Source: Ariolimax columbianus
Taxonomy: Eukaryota > Mollusca > Gastropoda > Stylommatophora > Arionidae
NCBI GenBank assembly: GCA_036924085.1
Contig: JAVGWX010000013.1
Span: 47,391,175 to 47,455,174 of the forward strand
Direction of reading: 5' to 3'
Length of the DNA: 64,000 nucleotides
Made by a program: the position numbers and the translations under genes. The notes beneath the pieces are model-generated. The model had not been told where the DNA came from. It saw only the letters and a list, made by a program, of their open reading frames with translations, and did no database searches. Below are positions 9,112 through 24,100 of the stretch, piece by piece (positions within the stretch are counted from its first letter, which is position 1; each line of letters starts with the position of its first letter).

Positions 9112-12100
9112 GTTATTTGTCTTTTAGTTCTTTGTATGCATCTGTCTCTCCAGCTTTCTTTCTCTCTCTCTCTTTATGCCATTGGTGTTTGAAGACTTGG
9201 GAATGAAGCTAGAATTGCTATTATCCTGCTTAATCTTGTCTAATACAGGAACATTGATTATACGGAACCAGTACAGATCCAGGATAATCTTGGAGGTTTC
9301 AGAGATAATGAAGAAAAGTGAGCAGTCAGTAACGGAATAATAAATCCATGTTATGTAGTAGCTCAACAGACAGTACCCTAGTAACTTCTGGAGACACGTG
9401 TGTATAGATGAATCAGCCTCGATGTGTGACAAAGGGGGAGGCAGTGGAATCTACATCGCACACTCCAACAGCGAAAATCACTCCATACCAGCAGGAGAAA
9501 CCTGTACAAAATGTAAGAGCTAAAGCAACAGTTGTTCATGCAGCAACGAGAATTCGTATCAGCCAAAACACAACTACAAAGGAAACGGTCATTCTAACAG
9601 ACTCCAGGAGCGTACTCCAAGCCATCTCAAGCCCCAAACAAGATAGACTCTCACGCAAAATAAAATACAACATCGGATTGCGGTCCTAAAAAACAAACGA
9701 CGACACTGCTCAAACGATCTATGAGGACAAAATGGAGAGACCAGCACAAAGAATACAAGTCAGAAAATGACAACATAGACAAACTTGACAAAGATGAGTA
9801 GACAAAAGATTTTCAGACTCAGAACGGAGCATTGCAGACTCAAGGCCCACCTCCACAGAATGGGTCTCAGAAACATCACCTGAATATATCCTGCAAGACT
9901 GACCTGACCTACTTATACAGTCGAAAGAGAGGTATTCTGGCCCAGGGCAGCTACCATGCTCAAAAGGGGGGGGGGGGGGGGGGGGGCTGAAACGCAGAGT
10001 CTCCTTTAGGGACCTAACCGGACTAGAAGCATAGCATCAGTTGATCGAAGGAGAAGATTATAATAGAGGAGTCTGACTGGGTGATTTGGATGTTGGCCTT
10101 CTGGCCACGAGGATGTGCATTCTAAACTGCTGTACGGCAAATTTCTATTGGAGATAAAAAATAAAAACTTAGTCTGCACAGCACATGATGACTGCAGGGG
10201 CAAGTGGCCTTTATTTCTCAATTCTGTTGAGCAAGTCTGCTCTTGGCAGCCCAATGCCATTCTCATATAAATACAGGTCTTCGTCAATGATTTCACTGCT
10301 CCATACAGTGTATTGGCGATTGACGGCGGTGTTTGAAATAATCTTTTCCTCATTTCCGCAAGCGCTTTGCTCTCAATAAGTAGGTGTCTAGCTGTTTCAT
10401 CAGGGTGGGAGCAAATAATGCACATGGGCAGGTGCTGAGAATTGATCCAGTTTGTGACCATTGACTCTGGTGTGTCCTGTTCAGAAATGAGAGATTAGAC
10501 TTTGATCTCTTCTATATAGTCTAATTATATCATTATTTATTGGCTGTTACATTTCGCTAAATTTCACCTACCTGTTCATCCAAATTTCCCTGATATTTCT
10601 CTGAATATTTCCCAACTCTATAAATCCTCCTTGTGGATATCAGCAAAAGGAATAACTGCTGTGATGGCATTTTAAAAAAAACCAAACAATTCTGTTGTTC
10701 ATGTTGTAACGGATACAGATTCATGTATTTCATATATGTGATGATTTCCCTTCCTCACAGAACAGGTATTTAATTTAAAGCTGCTAAGCAAGAATTATCT
10801 AGAACAGCAGCAAAAACTGTATCATGTGTTTGTGGATTTTAAGAAGGCGTTTGATAGGGTATGGCATAAAACGCTATGGGCAACCATGATGTATAAAATC
10901 AACGGAAATATTATAAAGGTCCTTGAACACCTGTATGACAAGGCGTCCAGCGCTGTTCTTGTGAATGGGAGGCTGGTTTTACACATCAGCTGGTGTGAGA
11001 CAGAATTGTACACTCTCTCCAACTTTTAAAAAAAAATTCCTTGAGGGAATTATGAGTGAGGCACTTGGAGGTCACGTTGGTACTGTCAAGATAGGGGGCC
11101 GAAAGATTCCCAACCTTTGTTTTGCAGATGATATCGGTGGGTTCAAAAGCAGAACTCCAGGAATGGGTAAGAAGGCTCGATGAAACAACTCTTGACTATG
11201 GTATGCAAATAAACGCTGGAAAGACAAAATAAATGACCAACAACGCCGAGGGCTTCAACAGTAGGATAAAAGCTAATGGCCAGGAACTCGAAGTGGTTGT
11301 CCGTTATAAATATCTGGGTTTGATTGTCAGCGATGAAGGATCAAAATATGAGGTGTTAGTCAGAATAGCACAGACAATAGCGGCGCTTGCACGGCTTAAG
11401 AAAATCTGGCAAAATAAACGGTTAGCACTATTCACGAATATCAGATTAATGCGTACATTGGTCCTGTCAATATTCCATTATGTTTGTGAGACATGGACAG
11501 TTACAGCTGACCTTCAGCAAAGGATACAGGCCTTGGAGATGAGATGTTTCCGAAACGTCACGTACAAAGATCGAGGGTAAAAATGAGGAAATACGAGAAA
11601 GAATTTTAACAGCAATAGGGCGTTTTGAAGACCTCTTGGCCACTGTCAAAAGAAGGAAACTCGCTTGGTACGGCCACATATTGAGATCAAATGGTCTTGC
11701 AAATACGATCCTGCACAGAAAGGCGCAAGGCAGACTACATAGAGGCCGTCCCAAAAAGAGGTGGTAGGACAACATAAAAGAATGGACCAATCTCTGACCA
11801 GTAGAGGCACAGGCAGCGGCCACTGACAGAGAAAGGTGGTGTGGTGTTTTGAGAATGTCTTCATGTGTGCCCCAACGACCTCACTGGTTACGGGATTACC
11901 TAACTGCTTTCCTTAGTAGTAAGTCAGGTACCCATTTACAGTTGGATAAACTGGTTGTCCTAAGAAAAGAACCAGACTAGAACTACCTAAGTGTGGACCA
12001 CAGAGAAGGTGAAAGAAAGACCAAACTAAGACAACTTGGTGAAGAACTAGAGGCCGAATAAAAATCACGAATCAGAGCTGGGGCACTGTAAATGAAGGAT

Positions 12101-15100
12101 GTCTGCAAACCGAGTGAAGTGGAGGGAGTTTATTGCTGTCCTCAAAGAAGCCATGAGACGGTCATTAACCGATTTGTTGCTCAATAACCAAACAGCTAAG
12201 AAGGAGAAGCCTGGAGCTGTCGTTAAGGAAAGCAATCCTACTGCATTTGCCATGAGAATCAAGTGCTCCGAACTCTCAGGTCAATATCTGTTAATGCATT
12301 AAACATTAACTACCACGAGCCATTCATAGCCTCATTAGCCTTTACCGACCTTCACACACAGCTGTTTGGAAGCCTTGATGAACTGTCCACCACAGCAACC
12401 TTTATCCAGAGAATTGAACTTCACGTTGCTGAGCAGCGCATGAGTTCTAGCGGTCAACGACCCAAAGCTGACCATCAGGGCCAGCGGCGCAGAGCTACTG
12501 AAAATCTTCTCTACCTCCATGTGATGATCCTGGATAATGGGCTGTAAGAGGAAGACTAACCCGGTACCAAAATATACCATACTGAAGTCGAATGTGTCGG
12601 ACTGACACTTGCAAATATCGCAGTCAAGCTGTAAACTATGATATAATGCATTCCGTTCTCCAGACTACATCCTGCTACTTCCAAAGCCCTTTTCAGGGCT
12701 TAGTAGCGGGAGTTTGAGAATATATGACAAAGAAGAACTTCACAAGTAGACATAATTTTTAAAATATGGAAAAAGAAAAAGATCTTTTTGTTACACAACA
12801 CATTCAATTATCTTCAGAATGACACAAGATCCATAAAAAGCTGTTAACAATTAAGAAATCTACAATGTCATTTATACACTTATTGGGGGGGGGGGGGGGG
12901 GGGGGGGGTATACATTTTATTTTGTAAACTGTGTTAGTCCAAAAAATGATTGTGTGTGCAGCGCTGCTTGTGTATTTTAATTAGGAAGATAAATATAGAA
13001 GTTGTAACCTGAACCTGCTAAACTTATTGAATTTATTGGTTCAAGAGAATTTTTGTATTACCTGTGCTTGGTGGTAGGAAAGCTAGGAAGTATTCAACTC
13101 TATTTTTTAAAATATCTGTGGAGCGTGTAGCCTAGTGGACAGTGAGTCGATTAGACTGATATTACAGGGTGCCAGGGTTCGAGTTCATGGACACAGAGGG
13201 AAAGAAAATGTTGTTTGTGTCTGGTATGACCGCTCCTCTAGTCGACCAAGCTGTAAATGGTTGGGGGGGGGGGGGGGGTGAGAGTTTGGGAAGGTAAAGA
13301 AAACAGCAAGGAAAGGAACTGGCCACCCCACCTCATATAGGCCGTGGCTTAGTGCATGAATAGTTATATTCATCCTCCATGGCAATTGTTGCCATGGTAC
13401 TGACTAACTATCGCCCTTAATTTTTTTTTTATGTCTGTCACTTCGACTATAAACGTAATCATTGTTTCTACATAAACACTTTAAATAGATCTACCTCAGA
13501 AAAAATCAGTTGCAGAAACGTAACTCTCCCATTCTCAATAATGGGTGAATTTTCAAATCCAAGTGAAAAACAGAAGAAATTTTTTCAAAAATCTAAAACA
13601 AATTTTAAAAAATCGCCATTGTTTTCATCTAACCATACGTGGCGGAAGTTGGAACTCTGTACAATTAAATGAGCAGTATGTTTATTGCTATAGCATTAAC
13701 CCAGAAGTTTATATACGATAAAGCGATGATCCAAGAGCTGGTGGTGTGCAAGCCAGTGGAACGGAGCCAAATCGTCGTAATCTCACGCTGCTGGAACGGA
13801 AAAGATTAATAAAGAACTTGTTGGTGTTATTGTTTTTATTCTGTGTGTGTTAGTTTCTGAGATACAAGAAGATGAAGTTGAAAATGTCCACAAATATATC
13901 ACAAACACTTCGACTCACCAATTGGGGTGCGTCAGGGTTCCAGAAATATTTATTTGTCACAGAGCACTCACTACTGTTTTTCTATAAGAATTATCTGTTA
14001 GTTTCCACTTCAATAATATTTATTACTTTGAAATCAACAAACTAAACAGATCTATATCAGAAAAATCTGTAGCAACACCTTAACTTCACCATCCTCAATA
14101 ATGGAAACCTTCAAATCCAATTGAAAAGAAGAAGAAATCGTCTTATAATTTTCTGTCAAATCAAGTCCACAAAAAAAAGAAGCGGACTGTAGTTACCTAG
14201 TTTTCAGTGTTTTAATACTCACATGTTCAGCCGTTTCTAAGGTATTAGCCCTGAAGTTTATACATAACCAATAACCTTGTAGCTGGGGGCGTTACAGGGA
14301 CAGTGAAAACTGTCAAAAATGTGTACCTTTGCTTGATTTTGCAGTGGCGGTGGCGCAGTAAAGGTTAATTTCTTTAAAGGTTTGAAATACGTCATCTTTT
14401 TACGCTGAAATTCAGTTCAGAAAGTAAAGATTCTGCTGGGGTCGGGCCAGATGAGTAAGGTGGTTGGGAAGTTTATGTCTTGATTTTTACTAAATATTAA
14501 TGAACGAATAGTGATGTTTGTGCTAGTGCATTGTCGCGGTGGAGGAACTAGGAGTTGTTTCTCTGCAGCTCAGGTCTCTTTCTCTGGTGGTTTTCTCCGT
14601 TAGAATGTCATGGCAGAATCCTTTGACCATGTTCCATGATTCAGCTATTTCCCATGAACTATCAAGACGGTGGTTGGAATTCCACCATCTCATGAATGTG
14701 TGTAACATGCTGTCTTCATGCAAGAACTTGGACACATGATGCAAACTGGAGAGTTCTTGTTTCTGCCTTATGTGCAGTGTTTGGTGTTCAAAGAACATAC
14801 ATACATAGGTAGATTGATTGATTGTGGTGTCAACATCTAAGTGACTGTCATTGATATACCTCAGAATGTCACCCTTATCCATATCCCTTAGTGACTGGTT
14901 TATAACACTTTATTATCTTATTAGAATGTCACTTTTATCCACATCCACGAACGAATGATTTATAACACTTTATTCTCTTATTAGAATGTCACTTTTATCC
15001 ACATCCATGAATGAATGATTTATAACACTTTATTCTCTTTTTAGAATGAGAAGGAAAGCCTGGCAGGATTGGATGACACTGATCCTGACACAGTGGAAGC

Positions 15101-18100
15101 ACTTGCTGAATTCCATTTTCTCGAGTCAGAAATTGGGGAACGAGCAGGTAAGGCCAAGCATTCTGATCGGGTTAACGCAGCCAAAATAATTTATCTGGTA
15201 ATAAAATATTTGATATGACTTCCATCAGCCAACATTCTATCACTTCACCAATTTTGACATTTCATTTTTTAAAAGAACTTATCTTTGCACGGTTTTCTCC
15301 AATTTATATGACGATAATGAAGTGTTTCAAATTAATTTTTAATCTAACACAAAAAACTTTTCGTAGTTCAACCTGTAAAAAGGAAAGTGATGTTTTTGGC
15401 AAACAAATAGCCTAGATTTCAGTTTTTTTCTACAGTTGTCTATATATGATTAAAGCAGTGTATATTCAGCATTCATTAGTTTGCGAGTTTGGCCGTGAAA
15501 TGTAAATTTTTGACTCACGATTTCGCAGCGCTGGCACGGTAAAGGTTAATGGTTATAAATATAATATCATTGCAGCTTTGAAATCACACAGAAGAAAATA
15601 GTTCAGCAAAAAATAAACATGAAAGGTTAATTTGTGGTTATCAATATTTAATCACATGTTAACCCTTTTCAGTCCTGGCTGATTTTGCTGATTGTATCTT
15701 TCTGCTCGGACTAATTACCGGAATCCTGCTTGTCAAAGTTCTATTCAAAATAAAATAAAGATATAGAACAAATTGAGCTAAAATTATGATCTAAGCATCG
15801 TAAGACATATAATTAAACTATCTATGACAAGAAGTATTCATAATAAAGTTTTTATATTAGTATGAGGAGCGGTTGATTATTGCAATGGTAGAGCACTCGC
15901 TTTTTCATGGCTTGAAGGTTAACAAACTCATGACGACCCAGCTGTAAATGGGTAACTGACTTATGGTTGGGGAAGGAAAAAGGCCACCCCATCTCACAAA
16001 ACTGTGACTTAGTATAATGAAGTCTATAATACTTCATTCCCGACTGCAGTATCTGCTATGGGACTATCTTTACCTTTAGCTTGATTAATATGAAGCATTA
16101 AATGGTATTGCTATAGATTGGATTATGAAACACTATGCCGATAAGCATTTAAGCATAGAATGGGACGATAACAATACCTTGGAAGATCTTGTTTTTGCAG
16201 ACGACCTAGCGCTTCTAAGTACCACTAATGAAAAAACACAAAAAAATATACACTATGCCAATGGTCAGAACAGATAAGACTTCAAGTAAACGCCTCCAAG
16301 ACAAAAATCATGGCTTCCACAACCACAACGGTTGATATCAAGCTACAGGGGAAATCTCTACAAAATGTCTAACACTGCACATACCTGGGAAGCAAAATTA
16401 CACAAGATGGAGATGCCACGAAAGAAACTTCTACTAGAATTACTTTGGCCTCGTGCGCCTTTATTCAGCTCACCAACATCTGGAAATCGACACTGAGCAA
16501 ACATACCAAGCTCATACTATTCAACTCAATCATAATATCAGTTCTAACATATGAATGTGAAAGCTGGAAAACAAAATAAATATCTTTCAAAATAAATGTT
16601 TAAGAAAATTATTGAATATACGCTGAGACAGGTTCATAACTAATGGCTCGATAAGAACACAGACAAACCAAATATATGTGTCAACCATCATCCGGAAAAA
16701 ACGATGGACATACATCGGACATCAGCTTCAATTGCAAGCACTCGAAGGAAAAGAGGGAGACTCAAGGAAAGACTCAGAAGAACAATCATCCGAGAGGGCT
16801 CAACTATGGTCCTCAGCACCATACAAGATCTAAAAACAGTGGCGTCACTCCCTTCCAACTGGAGATAATTTGTTTCTGCCTTATGCACCTAATTTGGCGC
16901 GCAAAGAACAGATTAAATGGCGTTAATGCTGAGATGAAAATTTGAGAGGCAAAAAATTGTTGGTACTACGTTGTGGGTTTCTCCGATATGTCCATCAATC
17001 CAACACATACCTTTCATGTGCCCCAGTCAAAGTGTTGAATATACCACGAAGAATCCAGATACGTGATCATTAGACTGATAAATAATAAATCATTTCTCTG
17101 GTTTGAAACACACCTTTACCTCGTGATAAATGATTCTACTTTCAAACATATTTCTTTGCAAATGTTTACTTATCAAAAATAACCTTACAGTTAAACGTTA
17201 GTTGCATGGACGCCACCATCATGTAGAGTCGTTACAAAAATGAAATTTCATAAATTAAATAATAAAATACAAACGTATGTTTCAGAAGTTGATTTTGGTC
17301 ACAGAAGGTGACAATTTTAGGTTTTTGGTGGCCAATTTTGACACCCACAAGATGGAAAGGGTAGATCATCTTTTAAATGACACAGAAGAAAACAGTTAAC
17401 AAAATAAAGCCTGTTTACTTTGTAATGTTTGCTTATGGTTATAAAATGTAATCACATATTAACCTTTACGGTGCCATTTTAAAAATTGATCGCAACTTTA
17501 TTGGCGCCTGCTTCATTTTGAGCACGTCACATTTTACCGTGGTTGTTGATTTTGAGAGCCTGTAACCTTTCTGTTTGTTGGTAAATAAATATGATTCTGT
17601 TGTGTGTAGAGACATAAATGAATAAAGGGCGTGTTATTATTTTTGTTGTGTGTGTTAGTTTCTGAGGTACAAAAAGGTGAAGTTGAAAGTTTATAAAAAC
17701 AAAGCACAAACATTTGGACTCACCGGTTTAGGAATGTCACTCCTCTATAAATCCATTGAAATTACAACAAAGTATTGATACTGGAAATGAGGTGCTATAG
17801 AAAACTCCTAAATGTTACATATAAAGATCGTGTCAGGAACTTAGAAATACGTCGGAGAGTTGAAGACGCTATTGGTCCTTTTGAAGAACTGTTCACAGCT
17901 ATCGAAAGATGGCCTAGTGCTGGCACATCGCGAGGTCCAACGGAATTACCAACTCGATACTCTTTGGTTCCGTACCGGGACAGAGAGGGCGAGGACGTCC
18001 AAGGAAGAGATGGGTGGACAACATCACTGAGTGGTCAGACCTTCGTCTTAGTGAGATACGACAGGCGGTGACAGACAGAGAGGGATGGTGTGGGATTTTG

Positions 18101-21100
18101 GGAGTGTCTTCATGTGTGCCCCAACAACCTGATGGGTTACGGGATGAACTGAACTGATTGATACTGTTCTTTTAAATATTAGCACAACTTCTAGTTTGCG
18201 TCTTTAATTTTATCTAAATAAACCAACTAAAATGATCAATCTCTCTAAGATCTTTTGCAACAACTTAACTTCACCATTCTCAATAATGAGCTGGTCGCAA
18301 TCTCCGTAAAAGAATAATAAAAATCGTTTCAAATCCATTTGTAATCTACAAAATATTTTACCGGTTAGAAACCTGTGACGAATTCATCATATCAAGCCGA
18401 CTTTTTCTAAGGTAGCCCGGTTTGGTCATTATATGATTAAAATGAAGTATGATCTACCATTTTACCATGATTTTGTTTCCACGACATTGGCTGAGAAGGG
18501 AACGCTTTTTTTCCATCGTGATTTCACGTCGATGATGTGATCAAGGTCAAGCAGCATTTTAAATGACACAGTAGAAAAAAGTTGACAAAACAAAGCCCAT
18601 TTACTTTGCAAAGTTTATATGCAGTCATAAAGATTCTACATATATATCATCGTACATAAGAGATTAGTCCCATAAGCAGATGTTGGCTGTCAGTTGTCAG
18701 TAGATCATTCTCGCCTGCATCATCATTTTTCCTCCGTCCTCTGAAATCATGATGATCGTAACAATTACGCTTTGCCATCAATCCAAGCACAATTTCTTGC
18801 ATATCTTTGTCTTGTGAGCTACTTGTTGTGACTTGGGTATGCATAAAACCATCATTATCTACTCATCTATTATTCACTTGTTTGTGTCTGTAGCCATCCC
18901 TGTTAGGTTTACATAGATGCTTTAAATTTGTTACCCATAATTTCAGCATTGTTCGTGTTAAGTTGTATCAATTTCCTGTCCACCCCATCTCATAAGTATA
19001 TTAACACATTCAGAAAAATATATTAACATGTCCAGATCTCTCATTTTGTGCTTAAGAACATAAACCATTGATTTATTTAGTGTTTTAAATTTTACTCTTA
19101 GTCCTTTTTCCAAAATACAATTTTTAAATGAATGAAGTGAAGGACAGCACTTTCCAGATTGCTTATTTTTTTTGTCCAAGTAGTATTGTACCTAAACTAT
19201 TTTTTACTTTTTGTTACATATTACAAGTAATAATTTGTTTCAAATTGACATTCCAAATTTCTACAAACCGTTCCTTTAGAAAAACAAACCAAAAGTTGAT
19301 GGTAGAAAATGCCAGATCTCTTATTTGGTGCCTAAAGAAGTATTGCACATCGTGTACTATTTTTGTTGTTGCTTCTTTTTACATATCATTATAAATAATC
19401 ATTATTGAGTTTTGAAATTTAGACTTGTGTACTACTTTGTATCCACAACAGAAAAACATCTGACGATTCCATATCTCTCATTGTGTGGCAAAGAAGAAGT
19501 TCACTCCCTGTACTCATTTTTACTTTTGTTTTATCCCCTGCATATCATCAAGTAATCATTTTTTGAAATATGAATGTTCTGCCCACTCAATCTAAGCAAG
19601 TAAAAAGATATAGACAACACCAGAACAGACAATTCTCTCGTTTTGTGCGTAAAAGTAAGACTGTGTTCTGCACTATTTTGTATTTTTTAACTGCACTAAA
19701 GCAGAGGTGGGTCCCATGGCGGCAATTTCCGTTGGGGATGAAAATAACTCTTCATAGAGTAAGCTGCCACCTATGTGAGGTGGGGTGGCCAGTTCACTTC
19801 CTTTCTGTATATACCTTCCCCAACTCATACGTTAGGTACCCATTTTCAAGCGGTCGTCCAGGAACGAACCACGGCCTGATTTATTTTATCTGTCCGTCCA
19901 TGATTTCGAACCCTGACTTGGTGTAGTCTGTCTTAGCAAGCCAGCTCACTGTCGACTAGGCTAACCGCTCCACTATCTACACTTCAAGAGCAGTAAAGAT
20001 GGCACCTCACCAACAGCTGGTCTATTTTGTTCTTGTGTTTAAGTCCATCATGGATATCGCAAGGCCGTGGATTTGATTGAAATTAACACTAGCTGACGAC
20101 TTACACCTGTGTCCATGGATACGTGATGTGGTTTTGTTGTTGTTGGCGTTCGCCTTATTTCTCTAATCCCCAAGGCAGTGTGCGTTGCACTGTGGTTTTT
20201 ATTTTGCGCCTGTTAGCCCAGTGCATCCGACTTCAGCATGCATTTATGTAAGGGTCTGCTTCCTCCTGCATTTTCTAAGGGTTTGCTTCCCCGGGGTAAC
20301 GGCCGGTGCTGTGATGGGGATCGAACTCAGCACCTTCTGGTTGTGAGCCATGTCACTTAACCACTAGCCCACGCCGTCCACATGTGGTTTTCAATTTGGA
20401 TCATTTAGTTCATCCGATCTGTGGTGTTTTTCCCAACGACTATCCTGGCAAAGCCATCGGCTACTTCGGTTACCCTGCTGTGTTTCTCACGCTGAGCATA
20501 GGAACAGTAGTGAGATGTGATGCCACTACGATCTCAGGGTTACGAGATGAGACAAGTTGAGCATTTTTTGTAGTAGAGTGGGGGGGAGTGCTTGCTTCTC
20601 GCACTAAAGGTATAGAGCTCTATTCTCTGTCTCAGTATACTCCAGTCTATCCACCTGTTAAATGGGTACCAGACTTTCTGTTATGGAGACATGTCAGTGA
20701 GAAATGGAGCTGGACCACATCACCTAAAAGAAAGCTGAGACATACTGCAATGAAGTAGAGACTTCATCCCTGACAGCAGTGTCTGATATGAAACCACTTT
20801 GACCTTTTATTAACTGCATCATCATCAATGCCTATCGCTCCTTTTGGGACATAGGCGATTGACAACCCTCTACCACTAGCAAGTTCGACCTTGAGCTACC
20901 CTTTTAGATGCCGCCCCCGTCCTACATGGCTCTGACAGATAGCAGTCTCTCCTTCGGCATTGAACGAGATTTGGCTAAAAGCCTCAGCAGTTGCACATGG
21001 TAGCGGTTGATTGACGCAACGGCCGTAGATGCCCAGACAAACATTATTACTATTATTGACTTGACATTGGAATTAAACAATCATTTATGGCTCCAGTCAT

Positions 21101-24100
21101 CATTGACTTTTAAGCTCTGATTTTGTACATACCCTTTGCAACAGTAAAATAAGGAGCAGAAAATTCCAGATCTCCCATTTTGTACCAAAGTTCTCTACCT
21201 ACACCATTTATTACTATTTACTGCCGGTTTTTGTATTGTATTGTACTGCAGGTTATTAGAAGTAACCATTATTTGACTTTCTAACTCTAGTACAGAAAGT
21301 CAGGGGTTCGGCTCCATTCCAAATCTGTTCAGTCCAACATTAGGCATCTCTGTAAACCTAACATGTTGCACCAAACTTGCTCGTTAGTTTTACCATGGAA
21401 ATAATAAACTCAGCGAACATGCACTATACTTTTTTTTTTAATCATATCGAGCCCTTCTTTTTGTTTCCTTTATGTTTGATTATTTTAGAATCCATTTCAT
21501 AAACCTATTTCCTTTTTTGTTTATTCTTGGTAAACCAATTGCTCTCTGTGGGTTTATAATTTTTTATGTTTTATTTGCTGAAGGAATTTCAGTCTGCTTT
21601 TGCATACAGCTACATATAGTGATTTGTTTTTGTTGGTAAATAACAGAATGAAACGTACTTTTTTGGCCTGCTAAATTTAAATTTGAATTCTTTGGATAGT
21701 TTGAACATTCCACTGCCCACTACCAAAATGCTTTCATTAGCAGTAGCATCGTTGCAAAGGTTACTTGGAAAAGTTAGAGCACAGCCAAAGAGTTTGCGTG
21801 AAAATAAACACATTGAAGACAAAGACTATGGTAATCGACAAGCAACATAGACAAATCAACTTCATCATCAATGGAGAAGTAATTGAACAAGTACAGAAAC
21901 TTGCATATTTAGAGCAAACGATCACAGAAGATGCTTGCAGGGAGAATGAAATTAAGACAAGGGTTGCATTGACAAAAAAATATCTTCAAAGAAAAACAGA
22001 AATTGCTGACCTCAGGTATCAAAATAGAAATTAGGAAAAGAATAATCACTACTGATATATGGTCATTTGTGCTGAATGGAGCTGAAGCATAGACTCCAAC
22101 AAAGAAGGATGAAAAAAGATTGAAAGCGTTTGAAATTTGGTGCTGCCATGGAATGGAAGTAGTGGGATCAAGATGCTGAGCAGCGCATGGAAATGTGGTG
22201 CTGCCATGGAATGGAAGCACTGGGATCAAGATGCTGAGCAGCGCATGAGCTGCAGTGGTCACCGACCCATATCTGACTGCTAACGTCAGGGCCAGCGAAC
22301 CATAGCTGCCAAGACCCTTCTACACCTCCACGCGGTGATCCTGGATAACAGGCTGCAAAAGGGCAGACTAGCTATAGAGAAGGGATCGAAGAGGGAATGC
22401 TAACCCGGTACTAAAAAAATGCTTGCTGAAGTCGGATGTGTTGGACCGAAAGGTGCAAATATTGCAGTTAATCTGTAAACTACGACACAACGCATCTCTG
22501 GACTTCATTCTGCTACTTAAGTCCTTTCAGGGTTTGGTAGTGGGAGATTGAGAATTAACGAAGAAGAAGAAGAATGGAAGTAGTGAGTTAGACAGAAAGA
22601 AGATCCATTGACAATGTCCTCACTGAGGTAGGCTCTCTAAGACAAATTTGGAAAATGATTTTAAAAAACCAAGATTGAGTTGCCTGGGAAACAATATGAG
22701 GCAAGATAGTCTTCTACAGAAGATATTAGAGGGCAAGATCTATAGAGGAAAGAGGAAGGTGGGGGAGGAGGGAATGACCAAGAATCATCTTTATATCTCA
22801 GGCATGCAGAGACATTAAAGTATGGACATGCTGAAATAGAGAGAGCTGCAGAAGAAAGGTCAAATGAAGAGATGGGGACGGTGTGGCCTAGTGGTTAAGT
22901 GGCATGGCTGGGTTTGATCCCCATCACAGCACCAGCCATTACCCCGGGGAAGCAAACCCTTAGAAAATGCAGGAGGAAGCAAACCCTTAGAAAATGCAGG
23001 AGGAAGCAGACCCTTACATAAAATGCATGCTGAAGTCGGATGCACTGGGCCAACAGGCGCAAAATAAAAACACAGTGCAATGCACAACGCCTTGGGGAAT
23101 AGAGAAATGAGGCAAATGCAAATAAAGAGACGTGCTCAGAAAATATGACTGCTGAGCATCTACTTACTACAAAGGTGTCCAACATACGAGAAACACAGAA
23201 AACACATGTGGCCATCACAATACTATTCTAGGACAAGCTCTATGGTGATAGCAATAGATTCATGTAACCACTGCTTTCTTGAGATTTATTCAAGATGTTA
23301 TCTGAAAGTCCATAAATAAGAAGTGAATGATAGATAGTGATTCCTCTAGGACTTCAAATGCCTTGTAGATAAGCTGAGTACATCCAAAGAACAGGATTGG
23401 TTTACATGCACGGCACATACAGCAAATAGTGAATGGATAACAGGAACGAGGAATGCCTGTAAACTAATTTTGACCTTCTTGGCTAGTATTTCAGTGACAA
23501 ATCCTTCGTTAATGGAGAACTGGTCTTGCCAATTATCGTGCCAGTTTTCTCATTTGTCGACATGTGTAATTGCACAGAATACAGAAATATATGTGGTCAT
23601 AAATCTAGCACTTAAATATAAAGATTTGACCCTCATTAACGTATCATTTTAATTAGTAGTGGTCGTGCCACATTGTCAATAAATTAAAGAAGCAAATTGT
23701 TTTTTGTTTTTTTTAAATCTCTCAAAATGCGTATTTTTAAAGGTATTTACTATACATCCACTGATATTAGTTGAAAGGAATAGGGCGACTGTAACCTTCC
23801 AAGAATGTTGTACTAAAAGGGTACTAAAGACGGTTGCGCTTGGAGCTAGGAAACTGATCATGTAAACTCTTCACAACGCTGCAGATGCTTGGATGCTTCT
23901 GTAAATGGGGCCAGCTGCAGTTGTGGTCCTGTGCTGAATATGGAGCAAAAAAGATTAAACCATCAATCAATATTAGTTACATTTTACAATGAAATATGTG
24001 TAGATGTTTAATAAGATGGCTGCATGGTGTGTAGGATAAATTGAAGCAGGATAAAGAGCATAAATAACGGGAAAACATGATTTAGGCTAAATGGTGATAT

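Noticed and set aside
12099..12302. 67-aa + ORF as an independent gene
   Set aside because: Surrounded by retroelement debris. A weak resemblance to LINE C-termini is the only hint.
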